From Nitrosarchaeum sp. (GTDB taxonomy: Archaea; Thermoproteota; Nitrososphaeria; Nitrososphaerales; Nitrosopumilaceae), in assembly GCA_021414365.1 (NCBI GenBank), contig JAIOOR010000003.1:47014-111013 (forward strand): a DNA stretch of 64,000 nt, written 5' to 3'. Under the pieces are notes generated by a model. The model saw only the letters and a list, made by a program, of their open reading frames with translations, searched no databases and had not been told where the DNA came from. This document shows positions 1 to 11,083 of this stretch, piece after piece; position 1 is the first letter of the stretch, and each line of letters starts with the position of its first letter. The translations under genes were made by a program, and so were the position numbers.

Positions 1-56
1 TTCCATACCTAAATTAACTACAGTGGATTTATTTTGGTTTGTATTGTGGATTCATT

Positions 57-1136
57 ATGCCTGAAATTTGGTTAAATTATGGTATCACTGACGTTGTTTT
101 AGATATTCGAGCAGAGAATTTAGATCAAAAAATTGATTCTGATGGTAAAATTCTAGATGACCTTGAGATCAATGAAAAACTGAGTTCCCTCGATTTAACA
201 AAACCCATAGAAATCGTAGTTTTACACAACTCAAAATCCATTCAAAAAATTATCTCATCATTATTTACAATATGCGAACAAAAATCGTTACCATTTCCTA
301 AAATTTTATCTGATAAAAAAATAATGAATCTTGTAAAATCCGGATTGCCAGAAGGAAGCTCTATTAATGAATTTGATCATATGACTCCTAACTCTAATCT
401 TGTTTTTATTGGAGAAATGGAATTTGATGGTTTATTTGGATATGAAACCGTATCTACCAGATTAATTAAAAAATTTGGTCAGGAATCAATGCTTTCAGCA
501 TATGCTAAAAGAAAGAGCAATCAGCCCTCTCCTGGACAACTAACAGAAAGTTTTGATGAAGCAAAAAAATTTGCTGATAATTTTGAAATTAAGGCAATTG
601 AAATCATTGCAAATTCTCAAGGCATTGTTGATTTTACGATAGGTCATCCTTCAGAAACCATTTCATCTACAAAAACTCTAGAATCCATCGCAATCAAAGA
701 CATAGGTCACCACAAATCCATGATAATTAGTACTGGAAAAGATTCAAGCAATGATAATCTTGGAAAATCTCTTTCATCTCTTTGGAATTGCGCTAGTGCA
801 ATACAAAATGGTGGATTATCGATTTTGGTAGCAGAGTGTAAATCCGGTTTGGGTTCAGATGCACTCCAACAATACATTGAAGGTCGATTAAATCTTGAAC
901 AACTTAAAAATCCAACCAAGTATATTTCTGGAATGGAAGATTTACTATTCTTATCTGAAATACAAAAGAATTTTCAAATTGGTTTGGTTTCTGTTCTTCC
1001 GGAATACTATGTAAAAAAATTGGATATGATTTCCTTATCTGGGATAAAACCATCTTTAGATTATATTCTAAAAACTCAAGGTGCTAGACAAAAAGTTGCA
1101 GTTGTTATAGATGGTTCTAGAGTTTTACTAAGGTGA
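57..1136 (+). CDS. LarA/DUF2088-like (lactate racemase-like) protein
   Basis: ORF track; N-term IWLNYGITDVVLDI and C-term GGLSILVAECKSGLGS resemble LarA-like family; start set at MPEIW. Confidence 0.5.
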   Translation: MPEIWLNYGITDVVLDIRAENLDQKIDSDGKILDDLEINEKLSSLDLTKPIEIVVLHNSKSIQKIISSLFTICEQKSLPFPKILSDKKIMNLVKSGLPEGSSINEFDHMTPNSNLVFIGEMEFDGLFGYETVSTRLIKKFGQESMLSAYAKRKSNQPSPGQLTESFDEAKKFADNFEIKAIEIIANSQGIVDFTIGHPSETISSTKTLESIAIKDIGHHKSMIISTGKDSSNDNLGKSLSSLWNCASAIQNGGLSILVAECKSGLGSDALQQYIEGRLNLEQLKNPTKYISGMEDLLFLSEIQKNFQIGLVSVLPEYYVKKLDMISLSGIKPSLDYILKTQGARQKVAVVIDGSRVLLR

Positions 1137-2234
1137 AAATCCACTCAAAAAATTTGATGGTATTGGTGCACACAAAATAGCCAATCCTATGATTGCAACA
1201 TATGCCAGTTTTCTTCTTTTTGATAATGGAGAAACGTCATCTAGTGGCATTGCACTAGGATTTCTTGAACTTAAAACTAGAATTAACATTGCCATTAGCC
1301 AATAATTTAACAAAACTAGAATTGCCATACTTCCAAATGTTGCATATCTATGACGTTTAGCCCCAAGTAGAGTTCTAGCCATGTGACCTCCATCTAACTG
1401 CCAAGCTGGTAATAAATTTAAGAACGTAATTAAAAATCCAATCCAAGCAGCAAAAAGAACTGGTGTCATTATTACTTCATGACCTGCGCCACCTTTTCCA
1501 AACAATGCCAAGCTTGCAGTCATTAGTAATGGTTCTCCTTGATTCCACTCCATTAATTTTGAATCTGCAAAAAGTCCTTGTGCAATATCGTTTTGTAATA
1601 TCGGTGCAGTATATGCTCCATAGATTGAAACTATGATTGCAATTACTAATCCTGCAATTGGTCCTGCAATTGCTACATCAAATAAAATTTCACGATTAAT
1701 TGTTAATCCACGAGATTGAATAAATGCACCAAAAGTTGGAATGCCGATTACTGGTAAGCCTGGTATGAAAAATGGCCATGTTGTTTTTAGTTTATGAGCC
1801 TTTGCTGCAATAATGTGTCCCAACTCATGAATTCCTAAAATTCCTAAAAGTGAAAGTGTGTATACTCCTGCCATTTCTAATGGATCTCCTATATTGATAA
1901 TGGAGTTTGTTCCCGCAGTTCGATAATACCCATCAATCATTACAAAAACAATGACAACTGCAAACAAAATTCGTGGAGTCCAAGATGTGTTTAACCATCT
2001 CTTTTGTTTTTTTGGAAAAAATTTCTGAATGATGATATATTTGCCATCTTCCATTTGTTCAAGTTTACAAACATAATTGATGTTTTCTAATTTTCTAGCC
2101 AAATCCTCAAATTTTGATTTAAAATTAAGATCATTGATTCTAAACTCTAAAGAGTACATTTCTTTGTTGAATTGACTTACTTCAAACAATGAATTAACTA
2201 AGGAAATTACCTCTTCCTGAGTAGGATCGCTCAC
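1128..2234 (-). CDS. Site-2 protease family (M50) membrane metalloprotease
   Basis: HELGH motif plus LLPAWQLDGGH, multiple TM segments. Confidence 0.9.
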   Translation of the reverse strand: MSDPTQEEVISLVNSLFEVSQFNKEMYSLEFRINDLNFKSKFEDLARKLENINYVCKLEQMEDGKYIIIQKFFPKKQKRWLNTSWTPRILFAVVIVFVMIDGYYRTAGTNSIINIGDPLEMAGVYTLSLLGILGIHELGHIIAAKAHKLKTTWPFFIPGLPVIGIPTFGAFIQSRGLTINREILFDVAIAGPIAGLVIAIIVSIYGAYTAPILQNDIAQGLFADSKLMEWNQGEPLLMTASLALFGKGGAGHEVIMTPVLFAAWIGFLITFLNLLPAWQLDGGHMARTLLGAKRHRYATFGSMAILVLLNYWLMAMLILVLSSRNPSAMPLDDVSPLSKRRKLAYVAIIGLAILCAPIPSNFLSGFSP

Positions 2235-2310
2235 AATGCTTACGGCTATTTCTTTCCATTAAATGGTTTTGTGGTTTAAAATTAAATATTGATAATAAAA
2301 TATACTAGAT

Positions 2311-2808
2311 ATGCAAGTAATTCTTAGACAACTAGGTGACTGTAACATACGTCGTGCAGAACCAAGCGATCTAATCCCAGTCATGGAAATTAATCTAAAA
2401 ACACTTCCTGAGCATTATTCTGATTATTTCTATGAAAGTTTACTTGCAGAAATTCCAGAAGCATTCATTGTTGCAGAAATTGGAGGAAAACATGTTGGTT
2501 ACATTATGTGTAAAACCGAATATGGTTTCTCTAATTTCAAAAAACTGGGATTTGTAAAAAAAGGACATGTGGTATCAATTGCAGTTCTTGACGAACATAG
2601 AAAAAAAGGAATTGGTAAAGCACTAGTTGAAGAATCTGTAAACGGTGTCAGATTAAAAAAATGTGATGAATTTTATCTTGAAGTTCGATGTAGTAACAAT
2701 GATGCTGTAAGATTGTATGAAAAACTAGGCTTTGTTATTAGACAAAAACTAAATGCGTATTACCGTGATGGTGAAGATGCATATCTTATGGCAATTGAAC
2801 TGGACTAA
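2311..2808 (+). CDS. rimI: Ribosomal-protein-alanine N-acetyltransferase (RimI-like GNAT)
   Basis: GNAT motifs HRKKGIGKALVEE, NNDAVRLYEKLGF. Confidence 0.85.
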   Translation: MQVILRQLGDCNIRRAEPSDLIPVMEINLKTLPEHYSDYFYESLLAEIPEAFIVAEIGGKHVGYIMCKTEYGFSNFKKLGFVKKGHVVSIAVLDEHRKKGIGKALVEESVNGVRLKKCDEFYLEVRCSNNDAVRLYEKLGFVIRQKLNAYYRDGEDAYLMAIELD

Positions 2809-2846
2809 TTCAAACTAATAAATAACTCACATCTAACTTTACCAGA

Positions 2847-3065
2847 ATGAATAAACGTAAAGGAATGGGAATTACTATTTTTGTTTTATGTATTACAGCA
2901 TTCTTTCTTTATGCATATTTGTTGATGTTATCTGAATGGAGTCCTATCGTATTACAATTATCTATTTTGATGATTGCGGGTGGAATCCTTGGGGTAGTAG
3001 CTTGGATTGGATATGTGATGGCAACAACAAAACCTTCATCTGCATCAATTTCATCAGATGATTAA
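2847..3065 (+). CDS. Small two-TM membrane protein, unknown
   Basis: ORF with two hydrophobic helices. Confidence 0.6.
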   Translation: MNKRKGMGITIFVLCITAFFLYAYLLMLSEWSPIVLQLSILMIAGGILGVVAWIGYVMATTKPSSASISSDD

Positions 3066-3902
3066 TTATTTTGTAATCTTTACATCAACAACTGTTTGAT
3101 AGTATCTGGGACCGACAGCTCTTACTATTTTTGATCGTAAAATTTCTGATTTTACTGGTGTTACTTGTAAATAATGATCTTCAGAAAGTTTTCCAGCATT
3201 TGATTTTTTGTCTGCATGAATGTGAGAATAATAATGAATTATTCCTCCACTTTTTGTTGCATTAATTGCAGATTGTAAGAATTCATCTGATCTTTCAGGA
3301 AGCAGCATTAAAGTTCTATCTGATTTATTTTCTAATTGATCATGGATTATTTTTGCTGCATCTCCATTAATTGAAATAACATTTCCTACAATTTTATTTG
3401 AAATAATATTTTTTTCACAAAGTTTTGTTGCAATTGGATTAATGTCTATGCTGTACACGGTACATTTTTTCTTTTTTGCACTCATGATTGAAAACATGCC
3501 CACTCCTGCAAACATGTTGACTACAATTTCCCCATCTTGAACCAAATTGGAAATTCTTTCTCGCTCTGTAGATAATCTAGGTGAAAAAAATGCATTTTCC
3601 ACATCTACTGTAAACTTACAGCCGAATTCTTTGTATTCTGTTTCTGTCTTATCTTCACCTGCTATATTCTCTAAATTTCTAGTACGAAAATCCCCCTCAA
3701 CAGGTGAAGATTGATAAAAAACACTTTTTGCAATTTTTACTTCATTTAGAAGAGTTTCACCAATAAGTTTCTTTTTTGTTAACAGTGAATCTGGGATTCT
3801 TACAATGATTATATCTCCAATTTGATCAAACGATGAAATCAGTTCTTGACTTTCTTGTGGGGTAAGTATATTTTCCAATGACTTTTTTAGCATCCGTGTC
3901 AA
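3066..3902 (-). CDS. Class I SAM methyltransferase, Trm5/TYW2 family
   Basis: DGEIVVNMFAGVGMFSI, VYSIDINPIA; overlaps ABCE1 by 4 nt. Confidence 0.85.
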   Translation of the reverse strand: MTRMLKKSLENILTPQESQELISSFDQIGDIIIVRIPDSLLTKKKLIGETLLNEVKIAKSVFYQSSPVEGDFRTRNLENIAGEDKTETEYKEFGCKFTVDVENAFFSPRLSTERERISNLVQDGEIVVNMFAGVGMFSIMSAKKKKCTVYSIDINPIATKLCEKNIISNKIVGNVISINGDAAKIIHDQLENKSDRTLMLLPERSDEFLQSAINATKSGGIIHYYSHIHADKKSNAGKLSEDHYLQVTPVKSEILRSKIVRAVGPRYYQTVVDVKITK

Positions 3903-5686
3903 TTTTTGTAATAGAAATTTCCTGAGCTTTTTTGTTCTTTATCCAATCTACTTTCTAATTTGTTTACACGTGGTCTCATACTTTTTTCATCTCTTCTAAA
4001 TGATATGTCCAGAGATTTTAAGAATCTGTTCATTGCATCTGCTTTTGGCATTGGAGATGTTGCATGTCCAGATAATCCAGATACTCCCTCAAAAATTATC
4101 ATAGAGTCTGATATAAGATCCATCAATTGTATGTCATGATCAATTACAATGGCAGTTTTTCCAAATGATCTAACAAATTTTTGTAAAAATTTTGCAATAG
4201 TTATTCTATCTTCAACATCTAAGAATGCAGATGGTTCATCTAATGCATAAAGATCCACTTTTTGTAAAAGACAGGAAGCTACTGAAATTTTTTGTAATTC
4301 CCCTCCTGATAAATTCTTTATTGATTTATTGTATAGTTTTTTAATTTTTAATGGTTCTAAAATTTGCTCTTCTTCCTGACTTCCTTCAATTGAATTTCCA
4401 TTTGCTTTTTCTAGCAGAACAATGACTTCAGCATCAATATCATTTTGAAGATATTGTGGTTTGTATGCAATTTTTATTTTTTTATCAATATTTCCTAAAT
4501 CTGGTTTTTCTACGCCTGCAATCATTTTCATCAGGGTTGTTTTTCCAAGTGCATTTGCACCCATTATTCCCAATACTTCTCCTTTTCTTACTCTACCAGG
4601 CTCAATAGTAACTGAAAATGATGCATATTTTTTCTCTAGTTTTGGGTATGACATAATTTCACTTCCCTCCTGAAACTCATTAGTAGATGAAGAAGATACA
4701 TCAAAAGAAAATTTCTTATCTCTGAATCTAACATTTTCTGTTGGCAGATAACCGTCAAGGAAAACATTGATTCCAATTTTTGTTGATAATACACTAGAAA
4801 CTATTCCATATGCTGCAGGTTCTCCATAAAGCACTTCGATATAATCACTAAGAAAATCAAGTAATGTTAAATCATGTTCTACAACCATTACACTTTTTCC
4901 AATCTTGGCTAAACTTTGAATTACTCTTGCTACACTTTTTCTTTGAAAAACATCATTATAAGATGAAGGTTCATCAAAAAAGTAAAATTCTGAGTCTTTT
5001 GATGCAACAGCTGCTATAGCTAATCTTTGAAGCTCTCCTCCGCTAAGCTCTTTGAGATTTTGTTCCATTGAATTTTCTAATCCCAATTCTTTGATTAATT
5101 CTCTTGATATTCCACGCTCATCATATTTTTCAATTAACTCTTTTCCAGTTCCATCAAACGTTTGTGCCACATGATGTACTTGTTGTGGTTTAATTGCTGC
5201 ATGAACTTGTTTATTTTTGATTTTTTCAAAATGAGATTTTAATTCAGTTCCACTATAATATTTTAAAATTTCATCCCATTCTGGTGGATTTTCATATCTT
5301 CCCAAATTTGGTTTTAAATTTCCAGATAGAATATTTACTACAGTACTTTTTCCCATTCCGTTTCTACCTAATAGTCCAACAACTTCTCCTTTTCTCGGCG
5401 TAGGTAATTTGTATAATCGAAATGAATTTGGACCATATTGATGAATTTTATCTGATGCTAATTCTGATGCTAAATTAACAATAGTTATTGCTTCAAATGG
5501 ACATACTTTTACACAAATACCACATCCATTACAAACATCTTCATCGATTTGGGCCTTTTTTGTTTCTTCGTTTAATACAATGCAATCAGCCCCAGATTTG
5601 TTGACTGGACAATACTTTATGCACTCTAAACCACATTTCTTAGGCTGACAAAGGTCCATATCTAATACTGCTACTCTATGCGTCAT
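3899..5686 (-). CDS. ABCE1/Rli1 ribosome-recycling ATPase
   Basis: N-term 4Fe-4S (CNGCGICVKVCPFEAI) and two ABC cassettes with LSGGELQR/LSGGELQK. Confidence 0.97.
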   Translation of the reverse strand: MTHRVAVLDMDLCQPKKCGLECIKYCPVNKSGADCIVLNEETKKAQIDEDVCNGCGICVKVCPFEAITIVNLASELASDKIHQYGPNSFRLYKLPTPRKGEVVGLLGRNGMGKSTVVNILSGNLKPNLGRYENPPEWDEILKYYSGTELKSHFEKIKNKQVHAAIKPQQVHHVAQTFDGTGKELIEKYDERGISRELIKELGLENSMEQNLKELSGGELQRLAIAAVASKDSEFYFFDEPSSYNDVFQRKSVARVIQSLAKIGKSVMVVEHDLTLLDFLSDYIEVLYGEPAAYGIVSSVLSTKIGINVFLDGYLPTENVRFRDKKFSFDVSSSSTNEFQEGSEIMSYPKLEKKYASFSVTIEPGRVRKGEVLGIMGANALGKTTLMKMIAGVEKPDLGNIDKKIKIAYKPQYLQNDIDAEVIVLLEKANGNSIEGSQEEEQILEPLKIKKLYNKSIKNLSGGELQKISVASCLLQKVDLYALDEPSAFLDVEDRITIAKFLQKFVRSFGKTAIVIDHDIQLMDLISDSMIIFEGVSGLSGHATSPMPKADAMNRFLKSLDISFRRDEKSMRPRVNKLESRLDKEQKSSGNFYYKN

Positions 5687-5780
5687 GTCGTAATTCGATT
5701 ATTCCTTGCTTTATACCTCTTTTTAACTGTCTAAAATAAGGCGTTACCTTAATAGATGAGAATTTGTCAACATTGTTCAA

Positions 5781-5896
5781 GCCGGCCATAGCGTTAGGGT
5801 GCGACCCAATCCCATTCCGAACTTGGAAGTCAAACCTATCGTCGCTGTTGTGCTACTAAGATGCGAGAGCTCTTGGGAAGCAACAGTGCTGGCATT
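5781..5896 (+). rRNA. 5S rRNA
   Basis: GCCGGCCATAGCG...ACCCAATCCCATTCCGAAC...; 5' gccggc pairs with 3' gctggc. Confidence 0.93.
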
Positions 5897-5952
5897 TCTA
5901 TTCTGTTTACAATCAATCTTTTAATATGGACTTTGTGGTTTGTATTTTAATT

Positions 5953-6081
5953 ATGGTTAACTGCGTTGTCTGTGGACAGCAATTTTCAGATGATATTCGA
6001 TTTCTAAATCATATGATGGATAAACATGGTTTTAGAAATCCAAATACCGATAAACCAGACAGGAACAGCAGGGGTTACTAA
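5953..6081 (+). CDS. 42-aa single C2H2 zinc-finger microprotein
   Basis: Read by eye: MVNCVVCGQQFSDDIRFLNHMMDKHGFRNPNTDKPDRNSRGY; C-x2-C...H-x4-H. Confidence 0.65.
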   Translation: MVNCVVCGQQFSDDIRFLNHMMDKHGFRNPNTDKPDRNSRGY

Positions 6082-6266
6082 TCTAATTCTTTTAAAATAT
6101 CCCTAAGTGTTGCTATCTCATCTTTTAGAAAATCAACAGTTGCAATTACACTTGTTTTAGCACTTTCTGATATGTTGTATTTCAATTCTTTTTGAATTAA
6201 CTCTGTTAGCTCCTCACGTTCCATTATGAGATCACTTAATCGCATAATTGCATTTTCAACAGTCAT
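6078..6266 (-). CDS. Small helical protein, unknown
   Basis: 62-aa ORF, charged helical composition. Confidence 0.5.
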   Translation of the reverse strand: MTVENAIMRLSDLIMEREELTELIQKELKYNISESAKTSVIATVDFLKDEIATLRDILKELD

Positions 6267-6473
6267 TATTTTTCTCCAATATTATGTATGTAACCATCTG
6301 GATGTATGCACTGACTCCCCACGTGCTTGTAGTGAATGTAATCGTGACCTGTATGACGTATATCATTACAATGACAGGAACTTTCTTTTGTCATGTGTTA
6401 TTGATGTTATTTTTGTATAATAATATAGAAACTGATTTTCAGAACTGATATTGAACAATTTGTATTTTTGAAT

Positions 6474-7949
6474 TTAAATATTTTGTAAGTAATCTAAAAT
6501 CAATCTTACTCCAAAACCTGTAGCTCCTTTTGGATTATAGGGTTTGTCTTTTGTTGCTACCTGTGTCCATGCGACACCTGCAATATCGATATGAACCCAA
6601 GGTGTGTCTCTAATTGCATTTCTTAAAAATGCTGCAGCGGTAATTGTGCCTGCGGCTCTTCCAATTCCAACGTTTTTCATATCTGCAACATCTGATTTTA
6701 TCATGTCCATATAGTCATCATTTAATGGAAGCTCCCAAACCTCTTCTGTTGTTCTTTTTGAAGATTCTTTGATTTTCTGTGTTAATTTATCATTATTTGA
6801 AATCATACCTGCTACGTTTGTACCTAATGCAATTATACAAGCTCCAGTTAATGTTGCAAAATCAATAATTGCTTTTGGTGAATACTGTTTTTCTCCAAAT
6901 GATAATGCGTCTGCTAAAATTATTCTGCCTTCCGCATCTGTGTTTAATATCTCTGCAGTTTTTCCGTTGTATAATTTTATAATATCTCCAGGTCTATACG
7001 ATTCCCCACTTGGCATATTTTCAACTGATGGAATAATTCCTACTAGATTAATTGGCAATTTTAATTCTGAAACCGCTTTCATTATTCCTATAACCGTGCA
7101 TCCACCACATTTATCAAATTTCATCTCATCCATTTTTTCACCAGGCTTTAATGAAATTCCACCCGTGTCAAACGTTACTGCCTTACCAACTAATACAATC
7201 GGTTTTTCATTTTTAGTTCCACCATTGTACTCTAACGCTATTAGTTTAGGTTCATTTTTACTTCCTTGCCCTACTGCAATAATTCCCCCAAATCCTTTCT
7301 TTAAGAGATCTTTTTTTGAAATAACGTTACATTTCATATTGTTCTTTTTTGATATATTCCTTGAAAAATTCGCCAGTGTTGAAGGTATGCATTCGTTTGG
7401 CGGCAGATTTGCAATGTCTTTTGTATATAGAACTCCGTCAGAAATAATACTTGCAATTTTTATTGCTTTTGAAATCTTATCTGATTTAGAAACTAAAATA
7501 GTGAGATCTGGAATGTTGTTTTCTTTTTTTGATTTATATTTTTCAAATTTGTAAAGAGACATTTTACATCCTTCAACAATTTGAGATACTGATGAAATAG
7601 ATTCAATTATAGAACTTGGAGGAGCTACTATGGTAAATTCTTTTAGCTTTAACTCTCTAGCTTTTTGAGCAATTTTACCTGAAACAAATCTTATGGTATC
7701 ATTATTGAATTTCTCTTTTTTACCTAATCCTGCTAATAGTATTCTTTGTGATGTTGTTTTAGATGCAATAGGAATTATTACTATTTTTCCAAATATTCCA
7801 CCCATATCATTTATTGATTGTTTTATTAATGGAATAATTTTGGAATCTATTTTATTTAATCCTAATATTTTATCTGAATCTTCTAAGACAAATCCACAAA
7901 GCATGGTTGTTTTCTTAGTATTATTTTCACCGTCTACTCTTATTTTCAT
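6474..7949 (-). CDS. pepA: Leucyl aminopeptidase (M17, PepA)
   Basis: VGKAVTFDTGGISLKPG, NTDAEGRIILADAL, M17 metal ligands. Confidence 0.95.
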   Translation of the reverse strand: MKIRVDGENNTKKTTMLCGFVLEDSDKILGLNKIDSKIIPLIKQSINDMGGIFGKIVIIPIASKTTSQRILLAGLGKKEKFNNDTIRFVSGKIAQKARELKLKEFTIVAPPSSIIESISSVSQIVEGCKMSLYKFEKYKSKKENNIPDLTILVSKSDKISKAIKIASIISDGVLYTKDIANLPPNECIPSTLANFSRNISKKNNMKCNVISKKDLLKKGFGGIIAVGQGSKNEPKLIALEYNGGTKNEKPIVLVGKAVTFDTGGISLKPGEKMDEMKFDKCGGCTVIGIMKAVSELKLPINLVGIIPSVENMPSGESYRPGDIIKLYNGKTAEILNTDAEGRIILADALSFGEKQYSPKAIIDFATLTGACIIALGTNVAGMISNNDKLTQKIKESSKRTTEEVWELPLNDDYMDMIKSDVADMKNVGIGRAAGTITAAAFLRNAIRDTPWVHIDIAGVAWTQVATKDKPYNPKGATGFGVRLILDYLQNI

Positions 7950-7987
7950 CGATATATCGATGAGTTTTGATCTATTATTTAGATTTA

Positions 7988-8365
7988 CTAGAGATCTATT
8001 TTTTTACTATTTGAGAATAAACTTGCAGATCTTATAAAAACTGATATTACTGTTTTACATTCTTGTTGACATTTTTCATCCACTTTAATTTTGTTCATTT
8101 TTTTCTTTTTTGTTGTAATGATTACTTTAATCAATGGTAAAAGTGCAGCTCTACCACCAAATGCTGTTTTGTTATCTATTAACCAAAACATTTCTAATGC
8201 TGATTCTCCCAAAGTTGTTTTTCTAAGTTTTTCACCGATTTCTGAATAGTGACCAATCATTGTTAAATTGCCTCTGGTAAGAAATTCAACTGTTTTTGCA
8301 AATTTTACACACAAATAACATTGATTGTCATATACTACTATTGGTATTGTCTCTTTGATATCCAT
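7988..8365 (-). CDS. DCC/DUF393-like thiol-disulfide family protein
   Basis: VVYDNQCYLCVKFA near N-terminus. Confidence 0.5.
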   Translation of the reverse strand: MDIKETIPIVVYDNQCYLCVKFAKTVEFLTRGNLTMIGHYSEIGEKLRKTTLGESALEMFWLIDNKTAFGGRAALLPLIKVIITTKKKKMNKIKVDEKCQQECKTVISVFIRSASLFSNSKKIDL

Positions 8366-8444
8366 AATACCACTTAGTATACACCAGATTAAAATTTTAC
8401 AGAAATAGATTTTTATTAAAATTGCAAAGTGTTGTAATTTAGAA

Positions 8445-10112
8445 ATGGGGCTTAATTATTATCAAATCAAGAAAAATGTTCTACGTGCTCGTAAATTAGT
8501 TATTCAAGCAACAAATAATGCTGGTTCCGGTCATCCCGGAGGTTCTTTTTCAATGGCTGAAATTTTAGGTTGCTTATTTTACAAACATTTGCAATATGAT
8601 CCTAAAAATCCACAATGGGACAAACGAGATCGATTAATCTTGTCTAAAGGACACGCTGCACCTGGTTTGTTTTCAAATATGGCTGTTGCAGGCTATTTTC
8701 CAGAATCTGAACTTGAAACTTTAAGAAAATTTGGTAGTAAATTACAGGGACATCCTGATCTAAAATGTCCTGGGGTTGAATTTTGTGGAGGTTCTTTGGG
8801 AACTGGATTATCTTATTCTATCGGGGTTGCACTTGCTGCAAAAATTGATGGCAAAAGTCATCATGTCTATACTATAATGGGTGATGGTGAATCTGATGAA
8901 GGACAAGTATGGGAAGCTGCAATGACTGCTGCAAAATACAAGGTAGATAATCTTACAGCTTTTTTAGATAGAAATTTTATCCAACAAGATTCTTACACTG
9001 AAAAAATTATGCCTTTAGATGAAAAGTTGGAGGGTGATGATATTTCTGAAATGTGGAAAGACGCATCAAGATGGAAAACTGGTGATAAATGGAGATCATT
9101 TGGTTGGAATGTAATTGAAATCGATGGACATAGGATTGAACAAATTGACGCTGCAATTACTAAAGCAAATTCAACAAAAGGTATCCCATCAATAATCATC
9201 GCTAGAACAATTAAAGGAAAAGGTGTTGAACATATGGAAGATAATCCACAATGGCATGGAAAAGCTCCTGATTCTGATGTATTGCCATTAATTAATTTAG
9301 AACTTGATTCTCAGTTTATGATTGCACCGTCAATCATTGCAGGTGATATGACAAATCTAGAAAATGAAGTAAAAAGATGTGTTGCAGGAAGAGCCGATTA
9401 TATTCATCTTGATGTAATGGATGGACAATTTGTTCAAACTAAAACTTTTGATCATAGAAAAATAAAGGAACTACGATCTCTGACTGTAATTCCATTTGAT
9501 GCTCATTTAATGATTAATGAACCTGTAAAACATGTTAAAGAATATGTTGAAGCAGGATGTGATATTATTACAGTTCATGCAGAAGTTTGTGATGGATCAA
9601 GCTTTGGTGAAATTCATGATTTGTTAAAAAATAATCAAGTTGGAGTTGGTCTTGCAATTAATCCTGGCACTGAACTTCCTCATTGGTCTTACAAATTCAT
9701 ATCTTCACTTGATCAACTCATTGTGATGTCTGTCGTTCCTGGAAAATCAGGTCAAAAGTACATTGAAGAAACCCATGAAAAAATGAATAAATTAAATATA
9801 ATTCTAAATGAACAAAAGTTTTCAGGCTGCATTGAAGCTGACGGTGGTGTAACTTTGGACAATATTGGCTCCTGTTTTATAGATGGTGCTAGATCTTTTG
9901 TGGGTGGCAGTGCAATTATTGGAAAACCAGATGTACGTACTGCAATCAGAGATTTTAGGAATCAAGTTCTTAAAACTAAACGAAAAATCTTGATTGATAA
10001 GGCAAATGAACTGGGAGGTCATGATCTTGTAAAGAAATGGATTGGACTACACATAGTTGGTGAAAAACATGAACAAATTAAGAAAATAGCAGAAGAGGCA
10101 GGTTATCTTTGA
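8445..10112 (+). CDS. Fusion: transketolase N-terminal subunit + ribulose-phosphate 3-epimerase
   Basis: TPP region GDGESDEGQVWEAAM...N then Rpe motifs IAPSIIAGDMTNL, DYIHLDVMDGQFVQ, GCIEADGGV in one uninterrupted ORF. Confidence 0.93.
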   Translation: MGLNYYQIKKNVLRARKLVIQATNNAGSGHPGGSFSMAEILGCLFYKHLQYDPKNPQWDKRDRLILSKGHAAPGLFSNMAVAGYFPESELETLRKFGSKLQGHPDLKCPGVEFCGGSLGTGLSYSIGVALAAKIDGKSHHVYTIMGDGESDEGQVWEAAMTAAKYKVDNLTAFLDRNFIQQDSYTEKIMPLDEKLEGDDISEMWKDASRWKTGDKWRSFGWNVIEIDGHRIEQIDAAITKANSTKGIPSIIIARTIKGKGVEHMEDNPQWHGKAPDSDVLPLINLELDSQFMIAPSIIAGDMTNLENEVKRCVAGRADYIHLDVMDGQFVQTKTFDHRKIKELRSLTVIPFDAHLMINEPVKHVKEYVEAGCDIITVHAEVCDGSSFGEIHDLLKNNQVGVGLAINPGTELPHWSYKFISSLDQLIVMSVVPGKSGQKYIEETHEKMNKLNIILNEQKFSGCIEADGGVTLDNIGSCFIDGARSFVGGSAIIGKPDVRTAIRDFRNQVLKTKRKILIDKANELGGHDLVKKWIGLHIVGEKHEQIKKIAEEAGYL

Positions 10113-11083
10113 ATCCTCCTATAATGACCGACATGCGTTCAGAGTACTCAAAAACTCTAATTGAACTTGGAAGAGAAAACCCAAACATAGTGGTTCTCGG
10201 TGCTGACACAACTGATTCTCTAAAAACTTCTGGATTTGGTAAGCTGTTCCCAAATAGATTCTTCAATGTAGGAATCGCAGAAGCAAATTTGGTTTCAATA
10301 TCTGCTGGTCTTGCCGCTTCTGGAAAAATATCCTTTGCCAGCACTTATGCAATATTCTTACCTGGACGTGCTGTTGATCAAATACGAAATGGCATTGCTT
10401 ACCCATCTCCTAATAACAAAAAAGGCCTTAATGTAAAATTAGTTGTCTCTCATGGTGGATTATCTGTTGGACCTGATGGTGGTTCTCATCAGCAAATTGA
10501 AGATATTGCAATTATGAGGGTAATTCCAAATTTTCGTGTATTCATACCTGCTGATACTTTTGCAGTTTCAAAATTAACTAGATTAATGGCAAACGAATAT
10601 GGTCCATTTTATATGCGAATGGCAAGATCAAATACCCCTGTAGTCCATTCTGAATCTCAAGATTTCCAAACTGGTAAGGGAATTACAATTCGTGATGGCT
10701 CTGATTGTACAATAGCTGCTTGTGGGATAACAGTAAGAATGGCTCTTGAAGCGGCTGAATCCTTACAACAAGAAGGAATTTCTTGTAGAGTTTTAGATAT
10801 ATTTTCAATAAAACCAATTGATGCTGAACTTTTGGAAAAAGCAGCAAGAGAAACTGGATGTATAGTTACCTGCGAAGAACACAATATTATGGGAGGTATG
10901 GGTTCTGCAGTTGCAGAATCTGTTTCTGAGAGATACCCAGTACCGATAAAACGAATAGGCGCTCAAGACATGTTTGGTGAATCTGCTAGAGATAACGAGA
11001 TTCCTATGCTTTTAGAAAAACATGGAATAACATCTTTTAATATGGCAAAACAAGTCAAAGAAATAAGGAGTAGAAAATTATGA
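10109..11083 (+). CDS. Transketolase C-terminal subunit
   Basis: FNVGIAEANLVSISAGLAASGK, EEHNIMGGMGSAVAE; 4-nt overlap with upstream gene. Confidence 0.93.
   Translation: MNPPIMTDMRSEYSKTLIELGRENPNIVVLGADTTDSLKTSGFGKLFPNRFFNVGIAEANLVSISAGLAASGKISFASTYAIFLPGRAVDQIRNGIAYPSPNNKKGLNVKLVVSHGGLSVGPDGGSHQQIEDIAIMRVIPNFRVFIPADTFAVSKLTRLMANEYGPFYMRMARSNTPVVHSESQDFQTGKGITIRDGSDCTIAACGITVRMALEAAESLQQEGISCRVLDIFSIKPIDAELLEKAARETGCIVTCEEHNIMGGMGSAVAESVSERYPVPIKRIGAQDMFGESARDNEIPMLLEKHGITSFNMAKQVKEIRSRKL

Noticed and set aside
6226-6448. Two overlapping plus ORFs (64 and 66 aa), one Cys-rich (CNHLDVCTDSPRACSECNRDLYDV)
   Set aside because: No convincing start in the Cys-rich frame and competing frame; left unassigned, though the CSEC stretch could be re-examined.
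6769-7554. 261-aa plus-strand ORF
   Set aside because: Fully antisense to well-supported PepA; Ile/Phe/Ser-rich composition typical of shadow ORFs.
7693-8037. 114-aa plus ORF
   Set aside because: Antisense to PepA N-terminus and DUF393-like gene.
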